Below, in pieces: positions 9,405 through 18,639 of a DNA stretch of 64,000 nt; within the stretch, counting starts at the first letter, position 1, and every line of letters begins with the position of its first letter. The notes beneath the pieces are model-generated. The model did not search any database and was not told where the DNA came from. It saw only the letters and a program-made list of their open reading frames with translations. This DNA comes from Flavobacteriales bacterium (GTDB lineage Bacteria > Bacteroidota > Bacteroidia > Flavobacteriales_F > PHOS-HE28): the NCBI GenBank assembly GCA_016702645.1, contig JADJDP010000022.1, positions 47,210-111,209 of the forward strand, given 5' to 3'. The position numbers were made by a program, and so were the translations under genes.

Positions 9405-9614
9405 CTATTTCGCCTTCCACCACCGGTGCAGGGCCACCACCGCCCAAATGGCTTCCACCACGCCGAAGGGCCATGCACCTTGCAGGAAACCATAGACCGA
9501 GCCCAATGCGGCAGCAGCGAAACCGAGAATGGCCCAGCGGCCACGCTTCTCCAAGGCGTAGAATACCAGCATGGCGCTTACCGCGAAAAGGCCGAAGAGC
9601 GTGAGAGCGTTCAT
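9405..9614 (-). CDS. small integral membrane protein
   Basis: Protein of 69 residues with two predicted membrane helices (LTLFGLFAVSAMLVFYAL and AILGFAAAALGSVYGFL) and a basic C-terminus (LHRWWKAK). No function recognised. It lies 35 bases downstream of the cation transporter gene on the same strand, so it may be co-transcribed. Confidence 0.6.
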   Translation of the reverse strand: MNALTLFGLFAVSAMLVFYALEKRGRWAILGFAAAALGSVYGFLQGAWPFGVVEAIWAVVALHRWWKAK

Positions 9615-9649
9615 GGCTTAGCGTTGCGGGTCGCTGGGCGACTGGGCCT

Positions 9650-10195
9650 TCATAAGCGCAAGATGCGCAAGGCGCCACGGACCACCAGCGTGAACACCAG
9701 CATACCGATCGCCAGATCGGGCCAGCGCGTGCCGGTGAGCGCCACAAGGCCGGCCGCCAGCATCACACCCACGTTCACCTTTGCATCGTTGCTGGTGAAG
9801 ATCCACGACGCCTGCATGTGCGCCTCGCCATCCTTGCGCAAGAGAAAGAGGCAGGCCAGATTGCCCGCCAAGGCGAAGAGCGAAACCACGGCCATGGTGA
9901 TCGGTGCGGGCGCATCAGTAGGGGTGCAGCGTGCGGCGCACCACTTCGGCGAAGCCGAGCACCGCCAAGGCCAGTTGCAGGTAGCCGCCGACGCGCCACG
10001 CTCTGTTTGCGCGGCCGCCTTGCCGATGGCCGCGAGGCTCAGCCCGTACACGAAGGCATCGGCCAGCATGTCCAGCCCATCCGCCACCAGGCCCATGCTG
10101 GAGGCCAACCAGCCCGCGATGGATTCAGCAACAAAGAAGCCCGCATTGATGGCGAAGACCCAGAGCAGGGTGCGCCGGTCCACCACCGCACTCAT
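9650..10195 (-). CDS. cation diffusion facilitator-like transporter, two compensating frameshifts
   Basis: Short CDF-like membrane protein of about 181 residues without the long cytoplasmic C-terminal domain. The N-terminus FVAESIAGWLASSMGLVADG and LDMLADAFVYG carries the D-x3-D type metal site of helix II, and SNDAKVNVGVMLAAG carries the second site (N-D-x3-N variant) in helix V. Between about 9918 and 10005 the reading is garbled, but the third frame there gives VGGYLQLALAVLGFAEVVRR, a good CDF segment, so two opposite indels are present. Probable divalent-metal exporter of the inner membrane. Confidence 0.7.
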   Translation of the reverse strand: MSAVVDRRTLLWVFAINAGFFVAESIAGWLASSMGLVADGLDMLADAFVYGLSLAAIGKAAAQTERGASAATCNWPWRCSASPKWCAARCTPTDAPAPITMAVVSLFALAGNLACLFLLRKDGEAHMQASWIFTSNDAKVNVGVMLAAGLVALTGTRWPDLAIGMLVFTLVVRGALRILRL

Positions 10196-10218
10196 GCCTA
10201 TCGCTCGCTTTTGGTCAT

Positions 10219-10346
10219 CGCCTCAATAATCTTCTGCGTCCCCACTCACCGTCATCACCCACTAACAAGTCTATCACCTTCTCCATATAGTCCGCGAATT
10301 TACCTGCCGGAGGCAGTGCAGTAGGTGTTGAACTTCTCGGCCATGG
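10219..10346 (-). repeat. RM 3'-end repeat, copy 1 (most diverged)
   Basis: Diverged copy of the 3' end of the type IIG RM gene (13706-13833). It shares the blocks for PTIAEKFNTY, KVIDLLK and VTVS. It contains an extra ~20 bases with a small inverted repeat, TGCCGGAGGCA. It begins about 12 bases past the crcB stop codon. Confidence 0.75.
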
Positions 10347-10358
10347 GAGGCAGCCAAT

Positions 10359-10733
10359 TCACAAACGTTCGGCGAGGACCAGGCCACCGAAAGTGGCCAG
10401 GACGCAGAGCACAACGCTGGCGCCCACGTACAGCAAAGTCCCGGTGTGGTGACCCTGCTGGAGCAGGGTGAGCGTTTCGGTACTGAAGGCGGAGAACGTG
10501 CTGAACCCGCCGCAGAAGCCGACCACCAGCAGCAGCCGCGTTGTGGGGCCGATCCAGTGCTTGTGATCAGCGAAACCCACCAGCAGGCCGATGAGCGCAC
10601 AGGCGATGATGTTGATGAGCAAAGTACCGAAGGGCCAGTAATGCGTGTGCAAACTGCCCACCCAGCGGCCTACGGTGAAACGCGCCACACTGCCCAAACC
10701 GCCGCCTACGAATACCGCAAGGACTTCTTTCAT
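10359..10733 (-). CDS. crcB: fluoride channel/exporter
   Basis: CrcB/Fluc fluoride channel of 124 residues and four membrane helices, relieving fluoride toxicity. Seen: GGGLGSVARFTVGRW at the N-terminus, the family Asn in LLINIIACALIG, and the central motif GFCGGFSTFSAFSTE with the phenylalanine box. The start at 10733 overlaps the racemase stop by ATGA, so the two genes are translationally coupled. No fluoride riboswitch was recognised upstream. Confidence 0.95.
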   Translation of the reverse strand: MKEVLAVFVGGGLGSVARFTVGRWVGSLHTHYWPFGTLLINIIACALIGLLVGFADHKHWIGPTTRLLLVVGFCGGFSTFSAFSTETLTLLQQGHHTGTLLYVGASVVLCVLATFGGLVLAERL

Positions 10734-11403
10734 GGTAATGGGTGTTCCTGTTCCAAGGCGAAGCCCACAATGGCCCGCGCGTGGATGGCGGTGGTATCGA
10801 AGGCAGGCAGGGGGCATTGCGCAGCGGGCAGCAGCAGGCCGATCTCCGTGCAACCGGGAGCCTATGATGTCCACATAACGCGCCCGTGGTATCAGCGAAA
10901 ATGCCCTTGGTGAGTTCCTCGAAGATGCTGCGATGAACGAAGGCCCGGTCCTCTTCCAGTGGCACCAGCACATGAATGCCCCGGCGCTCCAATCGCTCGC
11001 GGAAGAACGTGTGCTCCATGGTAAACCGCGTGCCCAGCAAACAGACCCTGGAAAGCCCCCGGGCCACCACCGCCTCGGCGCAAGCCTCAGCGATGTGCAA
11101 CAGCGGTACACTGATGGCCGAACGAACGGCCTCGGCCACCACATGCGGTGGGTTGGTGCACAGGGCGATGCACTCCGCGCCGGCGTGCTGCAACCGCTGG
11201 GCTATGCCGGTGAGCAGGCTGGCCACGCCATCCCAGTCGTTCGCATCCTGTAGGGTGCGGAAGTCCTGCATATCCACGGAATGCAAGTAGAGCCGTGCCG
11301 AATGGGAGCCGCCCAGGCGCTCATGCACCAACTGGTTGATGGGGCGGGAGTACACCTCGGTTGAATACCAGCTCAGGCCGCCGATCAAGCCTAGGGTCTT
11401 CAT
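10730..11403 (-). CDS. aspartate/glutamate racemase family protein, frameshifted
   Basis: Cofactor-independent amino-acid racemase of about 225 residues. Seen: MKTLGLIGGLSWYSTEVY at the N-terminus; the first catalytic cysteine in ECIALCTNPPHVVAEAV (the usual CNT appears as CTN); and GLSRVCLLGTRFTMEHTFF. Near 10860 the frame changes, and the second half continues as a Cys-containing segment and LLLPAAQCPLPAFDTTAIHA, then VGFALEQEHPLP with its stop overlapping the crcB ATG. Probably interconverts L- and D-aspartate or -glutamate. The breaks look like indels. Confidence 0.82.
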
Positions 11404-11436
11404 ATCGCCATTATCGTTGAGCCTTGTTCATTCGGT

Positions 11437-11572
11437 TCACCACCTCCATCCCGGTTCGGGGACCGGGACCCCCACGCTCACCGTCGTCACCCGCTAGCAA
11501 GTCTATCACCTTCTCCTTTGTCCGCGAAGCGGTAGGTGTTGAACTTCTCGGCGATGGTGGGGTCGCTGGGCC
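11437..11572 (-). repeat. RM 3'-end repeat, copy 2
   Basis: Second copy of the 3' end of the type IIG RM gene, encoding RPSDPTIAEKFNTYRFAD and then frame-broken. It carries an extra palindromic stretch (CCGGTTCGGGGACCGG). It starts about 20 bases beyond the stop of the HicA-like gene. Confidence 0.85.
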
Positions 11573-11590
11573 TTCGTACTGAGGAGTCGA

Positions 11591-11883
11591 TCATAGGTCG
11601 CCCTGCTTCGCAAGTAGAGCAACGTACTGTTCCCCGCTCATGGGACAATCGAAGAACTTCTCGGCGTCCGAATCTTCCGCGAAGCAAAGTTTGCTTCGGG
11701 ATGCGCTTCATGATGGATTGGCCGTACTCCTTCGAATCCTTGCCATGGCTCAAATACGTCTTGATATGGGTCTTCTTTCCGTCCACGTGGAGGTAGTACT
11801 GTGCATGGTGTGAACCAATTCCATCTTTCGATGAAGCCCTTGAGCAGAGGTCCGGCAATATCCTTGGACTTGCGTGGCCTCAT
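11591..11883 (-). CDS. HicA-like small protein, frameshifted
   Basis: About 98 residues. The first part reads MRPRKSKDIAGPLLKGFIE. After a frame change near 11820-11835 it continues HAQYYLHVDGKKTHIKTYLS, SHGKDSKEYGQSIMKRIPKQ and, after another shift, EKFFDCPMSGEQYVALLAKQ. The pattern S-K-D, L-x-K-G-F, S-H, Y, G-K-K, S-H-G is reminiscent of the dsRBD-like fold of HicA mRNA interferases, but the protein is longer and the match is by eye. Its ATG overlaps the stop of the upstream gene (ATGA), the arrangement of a toxin-antitoxin or defence pair. It could equally be a family of unknown function. Confidence 0.4.
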
Positions 11884-12860
11884 GACAAGATCTTGGTATT
11901 GACCATTTCCCTCAGCTTCGTTTTTTGAGCTGCTTGGTCTGGGTGTTAGGGCTGCATCCTTGGTATCATGGAACTCCTGTACCATGTCGGTGAAGCTGAA
12001 TTCGAAACCTCAACAGCTTGGCTCCTGGGAGTCTCCCCACGGATGGATATCCAAGTCCGGGAATTCCTGCATGATAGAGTGCGGTTTCTTCATCAAAACG
12101 CACTTCGGCGGAATAGGTCTTGGTCAAATGCATCATCACCCCGCCGAAGCCGATCGCATGGAACTGATACGGGTAGGTCTCGTAGGGCAACTCTTCCACA
12201 GCCAAGCGCTTCACCACTTTCAACTTCTTGTCACCGAACAGGTCCGGATCACCTTCTGCTTTGGCGTAGATAACTACCGTGTGTTGTTCGCGCTCCTGCA
12301 CAGCCAGCTCCTTTTCCGGTACCAACCGCTGAGGCTTCTGCCGTCGGCCTCTTCCTCAACAAGCTTGAGCTTCTCCGTTTGCCCTGCCTGCATAGAACTG
12401 CAGATTGCCGGGCCAAAAACGCCCTTGTACAAAGGGCTGAAAATGGCTCTGCGTTCATCAGAGTGAACTTCTTCTCCAACCCTTTCAATAAGGTCTCGCT
12501 ATTGGGGTCGGAAAAGATGACCTCTCTCTGGTACGCCTCAAAGGTCTCTTGCTTGAATTCAGCTGAGTACGGTACGCTCAGGAACCGATGGGGTGCGGTC
12601 ACAGTATTAGGCACCAAGGATGCCTCGAAACTGGCGAAGTTGAGATCCACGAAGAGCAAACGGGCATCTTCCTTCAGCTTGCCCGATCTCCCTTTCTTGA
12701 CCGTAGCCGTGTGTTTGACCTTTACCGTATTGCGTGCCTCGGCTTCAATGTAATTGGCGAACGACTCGTTCATTGCCTCAAGGAACTTCACCACGCTGGG
12801 AACATCCACTGCGCCCCCGAACTGGATGGGTGCCTTCAGTTTGATCTTGCGCGCGCTCAC
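11880..12860 (-). CDS. hypothetical protein paired with the HicA-like gene, frameshifted
   Basis: Unrecognised protein of roughly 326 residues. The start MSARKIKLKAPIQFGGAVDV is followed by VVKFLEAMNESFANYIEAEA and SLVPNTVTAPHRFLSVPYSA. Frame changes occur near 12390 and 12000. The middle part continues HTVVIYAKAEGDPDLFGDKK and FHAIGFGGVMMHLTKTYSAE, the end SFTDMVQEFHDTKDAALTP. No signal peptide or membrane helix. It precedes and overlaps the HicA-like gene; the pair forms one cassette between RM 3'-end repeats 2 and 3. Function not inferred beyond a possible toxin-antitoxin or defence context. Confidence 0.5.
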
Positions 12861-12964
12861 GGAGTAGCTCCAAAACCTCCTTCATCGCACTGATTCAGCT
12901 GATTGGTGTGAAGTTAGTCACACAGGTAAGGACCGGCAATTTAGCGGGAAGTACCCTCCATCCC

Positions 12965-13090
12965 CCTCACCACCTCCATCGTCCCCACACTCACCGTGGT
13001 AACCCTCTTCAACAAGTCTATCACCTTCTCTTTATAGTCCGCGAAGCGTGGGTGTTGAACTTCTCAGCGATGGTGGGGGCGCTGGGTTCA
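12965..13090 (-). repeat. RM 3'-end repeat, copy 3
   Basis: About nine tenths identical by eye to 13706-13833. It would encode PTIAEKFNTHRFADYKEKVI and VTTVSVGTMEVV apart from a one-base gap. It lies about 30 bases past the stop of the 13119-13606 gene. Confidence 0.9.
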
Positions 13091-13118
13091 AAGACCGCCT
13101 TTGCTTTCAGAGTTTCCA

Positions 13119-13606
13119 TCACACGCGAGGTAACACCTTGGTCAAATCAAAACGTCCTCGATGCATATCGTTGTCCGGCAACTTCATTGCACGCATATAC
13201 TCTTCACGTGAGAGGTATATGAGCTGAATGACCTTTGCCTCGGTGTAGTCTATCGCTTCGACAAGCCTGACATCATCGGCCGCCGTGCGGAAGTTGTGAT
13301 CAACATACCCGGCCTCAAGATGTACGGCCTCGATTGCCAAACTTCAAGTGCTTCAATTATGAACTCGTTCGCTTGGTCAGCATCAATCATTGCCAACGTC
13401 AAGTTGCTGGCAGGAATTGATTTCGGAGCGCGCTCCGAGAGTTTCTCACAGCCTTCCTTTAGATGAATCCCCATTTCGTCAAGAAGAAACCCGATTTCAT
13501 CCACAGCCGACATATCCTCTGTGCACCGGTCCAAGTCACGAACCTGCTGTCGTTGTTCGGCGGTTAGGCTGACAAATCGTCCGCGATATGTGGTCAACAA
13601 GTTCAT
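13119..13606 (-). CDS. hypothetical protein, frameshifted
   Basis: Unrecognised soluble protein of about 162 residues. The first part reads MNLLTTYRGRFVSLTAEQRQ, CTEDMSAVDEIGFLLDEMGI and MIDADQANEFIIEALEVW. After a shift near 13320 the reading becomes AIEAVHLEAGYVDHNFRTAA, DYTEAKVIQLIYLSREEYMR and ends TKVLPRV. It stands alone between two copies of the RM 3'-end repeat, in the same orientation as the RM gene. Confidence 0.5.
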
Positions 13607-13701
13607 CCTGTGCGGTCAGTGACGCTCCTTGTAGTCAGTGGCTGGTACCATCGCGGGGGGGCGTTGAGTCTGATTTCACCATTAGCGGCGTTGTGCTTTA
13701 G

Positions 13702-16700
13702 TCATTTCCTCCACACCTCCATCGTCCCCACACTCACCGTCGTCACCCGTTTCAACAAGTCTATCACCTTCTCCTTGTAGTCCGCGAAGCGGTAGGTGTT
13801 GAACTTCTCGGCGATGGTGGGGTCGCTGGGCTTCTTCTCCTTGTACTGGTCCAGCACCCATTCCAGGGCGCTGCGGTTGCCGAGCTTGTAGGCCCAGGCT
13901 TCTTTGGGGATGCCCTTCAGCAGCGTTAGCTCGTCGAGCTCGATGATGCCTGCTTCCTTGTCGGCCTTCAGCTTCACCTTCACTTTGTACTCGCGCTGGT
14001 AGAGCGGTTCCGGCTCGGCGAGGTGGTCCAGCAGGGTGGCCTTCTTCTTCTTTTGCTCGCTCTTCTTCTCGCTGCTCACCAGTTCCAGCGGGTAGGGCTC
14101 GGCGGTCTCGTAGCCGATGTGCAGGTCCATCAGTTGCTTGCCCCATTTGCTCCACTGCCAGAAGTCGGCGTAGAAGGGGATGCGCGGGAACTCGCGCTTC
14201 AGGTTCAGCGCGTACTTCTCCCGGTACACCGGATCGTGCAGCACGGCGTACACGTAGTGGAACACATCATCCTTCTTGATGGTGCTGTCCGCGTAGTGCG
14301 TGGTGAACTGCGCAAGGCCCCAGTCGGTGAGGTTGTCGTGGCGGGTGCCGTCCGGGTTCATAGATATTGAGGCAAAGAGTTGCGCCTTTTCAATGATATC
14401 AAAACCCGTTGGCAGGCCAAGCCAATGGTGGGAAGGGCTGTCGCTGAACCACTGAACGGCGATGTACTAGGTGCGGTATCTGTCCAAGGAAACCGGTGCC
14501 AACTGAAGTGGCAGTTGATTCGGTCAACCGAAGTAAAGCAACCTCTTGTGGCCGGAGTAGACTACCCTTACGAATGGGCTTTCTCGAATGTGTACTCTCG
14601 TCCTGTCAGATCTTTCACCGCCCGGACCATTTGATGGTCTGGTTCCGCGTTAGCGTCTGTAGCAGCCAAATGCACTCGTCATGTCGGTGTCGTAAGTCTT
14701 CACGGTACGTATCGGAAGTAAGTACTCAACCTTAGCCACCGTGTAATGTTCATATTCTTGTCGTACACCCATTCATCACGGGCGGTGACTTCTGCAAGGC
14801 TGGAAGAGCGCTTCTTTGGTTCGGTTGACCCCCTGGGCCGGCGAAGGGAGCAGGGTTTCCCAATCATTGGTGGCAAGTTGAATCCAATTCGCGTTCTTAT
14901 CTGGTGCGACTTCCTGGAACACGGACGCGCGACAGTTCACTGAGCGCCTGAACCAATCCAACTTCTCTTCCTTGAGCAATTCATCGCTCAACGATATACC
15001 GGATGTGACATGGGCCGGGCTTTTCTCTTGCCGAACCAGGAAACACACAGCGACACCTGTCTGAATGCCAAAGACATTATGTGTGGTGCCCGCAATCTTG
15101 GAGTTCGAGCGTACGTCGCTATGCGTGTCGATGATGTAGCAGTGCGCGAATTCCTCCTGAACGCACTTGCGGAAACCATCGAAGGTGCGGCTGTCGATGA
15201 AGCTGCGGTTGGTGATGAAGGCGATGATGCCGTTGCGCTCCACGCGATCCATGGCCCAGCGGTAGAAGCGCGCGTACATGTCGTAGAGCTTGGTCTTCTG
15301 CGCGGTGCTGTGCTTGATGTAGGTGTCCTTGATGCGCTTGTCCAGCACCGCGTACGTGCGGTTCTTGTTGTTGTCGTTCTCGTTCTGCTGGTTGGCGTTG
15401 TAGGGCGGGTTGCCGATGATGACGCTGATCTTCTTGCTGTTCTGCCGCTTGATGCGCGCGGCGTTCTCGCTGCTCAGGCCGAACATGTCCTCCTGCTTGC
15501 CGCTGTATTGCAGCGCGCCGGTGTTGTCCAGCGTATCCACGAAGCAGAGGTTGGGGAACTCCGCGTAGTAGCCCATCTTCTGCTTGAAGGTGTACTCGAT
15601 GTTGAGGTTGGCCACGTAGTAGGGCAGTATGGCCACCTCATTGGCGTGTATCTCGTTCTTGTATTTGTAGTCCAGGTCCTGCTTGGGCAGGTGATCAATG
15701 AGGTCGGTGAGGAAGGTGCCCGTGCCGGTGGCGGGGTCCAGGATCTCCACGTTCTTGCTGCTCAACGTCTTGCCGAAGTGCCGGTGCAGCAACTGGTCCG
15801 TGCTGCGGATCATGAAGCGCACGATCTCGTTCGGGGTGTACACCACGCCCAGGCGGTCGGCCATCTTGGGGTTGTACACCTTGTAGAAGTTCTCGTACAG
15901 CACCTTCAGGAACTGCTGCTTCTCGTGGTGGTCCTTGATGCTCGCGGCCGCCGCGTTGATGGCCTCGTAGTAGCGCTCCAGCAGGCCCAGCAGGTTCTTG
16001 CGCTCGCTGTAGGTGAGGAGCGTGCCCACCAGCGCCTCCAGTTCGCTGGCGATGTTGTTGTGCTGGTGGAAGTCGGGCTCGTCGAAGATCTTGTTGAAGA
16101 TGTCCGCCGTGAGGATGTGCTGGATCATCATCTCGCGGATGTCCGCCTCGGTGATGTCCGGGTTGATCTCGTGCTTGGTGAGCGTCCAGAACTTCTCCGC
16201 CGCCGCGATGAACTTGGGGTTCTCCTTCCGCGCGGTCTCGATGCGGTCGCGCAGCGTATCCAGAATGGTGGGCAGGTCCGTTTTGAACTGGCCCAGCGCC
16301 TCCTCGAATTTCCGCGCCTCCGGGTGCTTGTGGTTCACGAAGGCGTTGAGGATGCTGTCCAGCTTGTCGGCATCCTTGAAGCTCACGCGTTGCACTTCGC
16401 GCCCTTCCTGGATCAGCACGGCGGTCTGGCTGTCCTCGAAGAGGATGTTGCGGTCCGGGTAGCCCTTCTTGAACTTCTTCTCGATCTCGTCGTCGATCAC
16501 ATCCGCCTCGTCCTTGCTCTCCCAATAGCCGTAGTCCAGGCGCAGGGCGTTCTTCAGGGTGCCGTCGGGCATCACCTTCTTGCCGTGCTTGCCCTCCACC
16601 GCCAGTTCGGTGATCAGGAAGAGGTCCTTCTTCTCAGCGTAGTGGTTCAGCAGCGTGATGAAGGCCGCACGGGTGGGCGGCTCCCTTATTGCTCCCGCCC

Positions 16701-16752
16701 CCCTCGCGGATCTTCCTGTACGGAGGGTAGTACTTGTCTATAGCGGGGGTCA
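13702..16752 (-). CDS. type IIG restriction-modification enzyme (N6-adenine methylase), frameshifted
   Basis: Single-polypeptide RM enzyme, about 1,000 residues. The start at 16752 gives MTPAIDKYYPPYRKIREGG, with a shift near 16690. The N-terminal nuclease shows RLDYGYWESKDEAD, a PD-(D/E)XK-type centre (E-S-K). A helical connector (about 130-330) leads to the methylase, with motif I ILDPATGTGTFL and motif IV IIGNPPYNANQQN. The C-terminus ends SALEWVLDQYKEKKPSDP and DLLKRVTTVSVGTMEVWRK, as in this family. Between 14370 and 14800 (target-recognition domain) several frame changes occur, though fragments such as AVKDLTGREYTFEKAHS remain readable. The lesions may be assembly errors or real decay. 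Specificity cannot be predicted. Confidence 0.85.
13706..13833 (-). repeat. RM 3'-end repeat, copy 4 (inside the RM gene)
   Basis: The genuine 3' end of the type IIG RM gene, coding PSDPTIAEKFNTYRFADYKE through EVWRK. The same ~125 bases recur at 12965-13090, 11437-11572 and 10219-10346, all in the same orientation. Confidence 0.9.
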
Positions 16753-17113
16753 TGGACCCAGGGCGAAGGACAAAGACAGTCTCTCTTCTCTCATCAAGGC
16801 TGGGGGGGCGGTTCTAAACAGGTGGCCTTTGGGTCTGTAGGCCCCAAGCCAATTGGCCAAAAGCCTAAAGCCAAATACCCAATACCATTTCGCAACCCGT
16901 GCATAAGGCCCAATTTCCACCACGGCCAATGAGCTTCTTGGTGCGCTACGGTGCCAAGGGCAAGTTGCTAAGCGTGGAGCCGACCGGTTTCTGGATCTGT
17001 TGATAGGGGTGTTGTTCCCAATGTGCTTTGGCGAAGGGACCGCGCACTACAACCGCCGGTGGTGTGCGTTGCGCATGGACCACCGGACCATTCGCGCGCG
17101 GTCCCCTCATGTG
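16753..17113. other. intergenic region with GGCC-rich inverted repeats and a large hairpin
   Basis: Upstream of the RM start, 16815-16890 is rich in short GGCC and TTGGCCAA palindromes. A nested inverted repeat spans 17036-17105: outer arms GGGACCGCGC (17036-17045) and GCGCGGTCCC (17096-17105), inner arms CCGGTGGT (17056) and ACCACCGG (17080). It lies just past the stop of the 17114-17622 gene and may act as its terminator. No gene seen. Confidence 0.6.
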
Positions 17114-17622
17114 CTAAAGCTCCGCCTGCAACAGGTTGTAGCGGTAGGTCCATTGGAACTGCGGCTGCCAGGGCACCAAGCGGTTGATGTGGCCCACCTT
17201 CTCCGCTTTGTAGGGAACCGCTTTGCGCCAGTTCCACAACCACTCACCGCCGTAATGCAAAGGTGCCCTTCTGGGTGTGCGTGCGCGACCATACGGCCAG
17301 CAGGTTGTCGAACAAGATGCGGTCGATGGCATCCAGGTCCATGCCTTCCTGCTGCGCGCAGGCTGATGTACGCGAACTTTGCAGCGGGCTCCACCACGGG
17401 GTTGTGTTCCACCACCTCGTATGCCTCGCGCAGGCGGCTTACGGTATGGTCCCACTCGGCCACGGTGGCGGCTGGCAGGGCGGGGGGTGTGGGCGCCCCT
17501 TCGCCTTGGTACCATGGCAGGGCCTTCAGACGGTGTTCGCGGGTGCTTGTAACGTTGGCTTCGAGGGCGGGTGTGATAAGGGGCTTCCATGGCGGTTGAC
17601 GGATTATATGTCGTTCCGCCAA
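17114..17622 (-). CDS. hypothetical protein, frameshifted
   Basis: Unrecognised soluble protein of about 170-205 residues. The start MAERHIIRQPPWKPLITPAL is followed by a proline-rich stretch, then DHTVSRLREAYEVVEHNPVV and EPAAKFAYISLRA. Frame changes near 17350 and 17250 separate this from the tail AVPYKAEKVGHINRLVPWQP, which ends YRYNLLQAEL. Tryptophan and arginine rich. It sits between the RM gene and the divergent LuxR-type regulator of module A. Confidence 0.4.
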
Positions 17623-17836
17623 TAACAGGCAGTGGGTTAGCTTTTGCAGAACCGGGGATCACTAAACCGGTGAACGTGCCTGTGTGGAAGTAACACTCCC
17701 GCCTGGCGTGTACCCCTTGCCCATTGCGGGGTCCACCCACCTTGGCCACACCGCCCACAAGGACTCCGATAGGCAGGTGGCGGGGCGCGCCAAGCGCCTT
17801 TTCGGCGACGCAGGACCCTCGCTAACCGTTCGTCAA

Positions 17837-17856
17837 AATACCTGTTTGTTGGTATT
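17837..17856. promoter_or_regulatory. conserved operator of module A regulator
   Basis: Inverted repeat AATACC-N8-GGTATT ending 34 bases before the regulator ATG at 17891. The same 20-base layout, including the first spacer bases TGTTT, lies 35 bases before the paralogous regulator (59061-59080). Probable autoregulatory site; inference. Confidence 0.65.
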
Positions 17857-17890
17857 GCGTGGTTCGGCGGGCCTTGGCTACTTCGCTGCT

Positions 17891-18555
17891 ATGCAACCAA
17901 AGGAAAGCCCCCTGCGCATAGCCTTGGTCGAGGACCAGGTGATGTTCCGCGAATCGATGCAGTTCCTTATAGAGGAGAGCACGCCGCACACGGTGGTGCT
18001 GGTGGCGGGCGATGGGCTGGCCTATGAGCAGTTGTGCGCGCATGTGCCGCCGCCGGACGTGGTGATCGTGGACCTCTTGATGCCCGTGCGCGATGGGTTC
18101 GAAACCATGGCGTGGATAACGCTGCACCAGCCGCACACGCTGCCCCTGGCCTGCAGCTTTGATGTGGATGCCGCCGCGGTGCGCGGTGCGCTGAAGGCCG
18201 GTAGTCGCGGCTACCTGCACAAGAACTGCGGTGTGCATGAACTGCGCGATGCGCTGGAGCAGCTGCGCACCACGGGCTACTACCAACGCCGCTGGTGCAG
18301 GAGCACCGCGCAGCGCTGGAGGCGGAAGAGCGCGGGCGCGCGAAGGTGCTGGAGGCCTTGAGCCCGCGCGAACTGGAGGTGCTGCAGCTTGCGTGTACGG
18401 CCGAAGAGTTGAGCTGCAAGGGGATAGCTGAGAAGCTGGGGATAGGCACGCGTACGGTGGAAAGCCACATACGCAACATGTGCGGGAAGCTCGGGGTGAG
18501 CACCCGCACGGGCCTGCTGCTCACCGCCCTGCGCTGGGGTTTGGTCCCCACGTAG
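17891..18555 (+). CDS. orphan NarL/LuxR-type response regulator (module A), frameshifted
   Basis: About 221 residues. The receiver has the acidic pair in IALVEDQVMFRES, phospho-Asp in VVIVDLLMPVRDG, Ser in LACSFD and the conserved Lys in YLHKN, so it looks phosphorylatable. After a one-base loss near 18282-18295 the linker and HTH follow: EALSPRELEVLQLACTAEE and GTRTVESHIRNMCGKLGVST. Comparison with the module B paralogue, which reads STPLVQAHRERM at the break, shows a single missing base. No kinase gene is nearby, hence orphan. Module order: regulator, 21-bp array, FnIII protein. Divergent from the type IIG locus. Confidence 0.85.
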
Positions 18556-18639
18556 CGGTTGCGCACCGGAGCGGTCCACGAGCGGCGCGTTCTGCTGCTG
18601 GCGGGCTGCGCACCGCAGTGATCAGTCCACTTCTGTGCT

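Noticed and set aside
11404..11436. Fluoride riboswitch upstream of the racemase-crcB pair
   Set aside because: No pseudoknot-forming pattern resembling the crcB motif was found in the short leader.
16815..16890. GGCC-rich sequence upstream of the RM gene compared with similar GGCC-rich sequence before brxA (59190-59255)
   Set aside because: Both are rich in short GGCC palindromes, but no consistent alignment could be made by eye; treated as compositional similarity.
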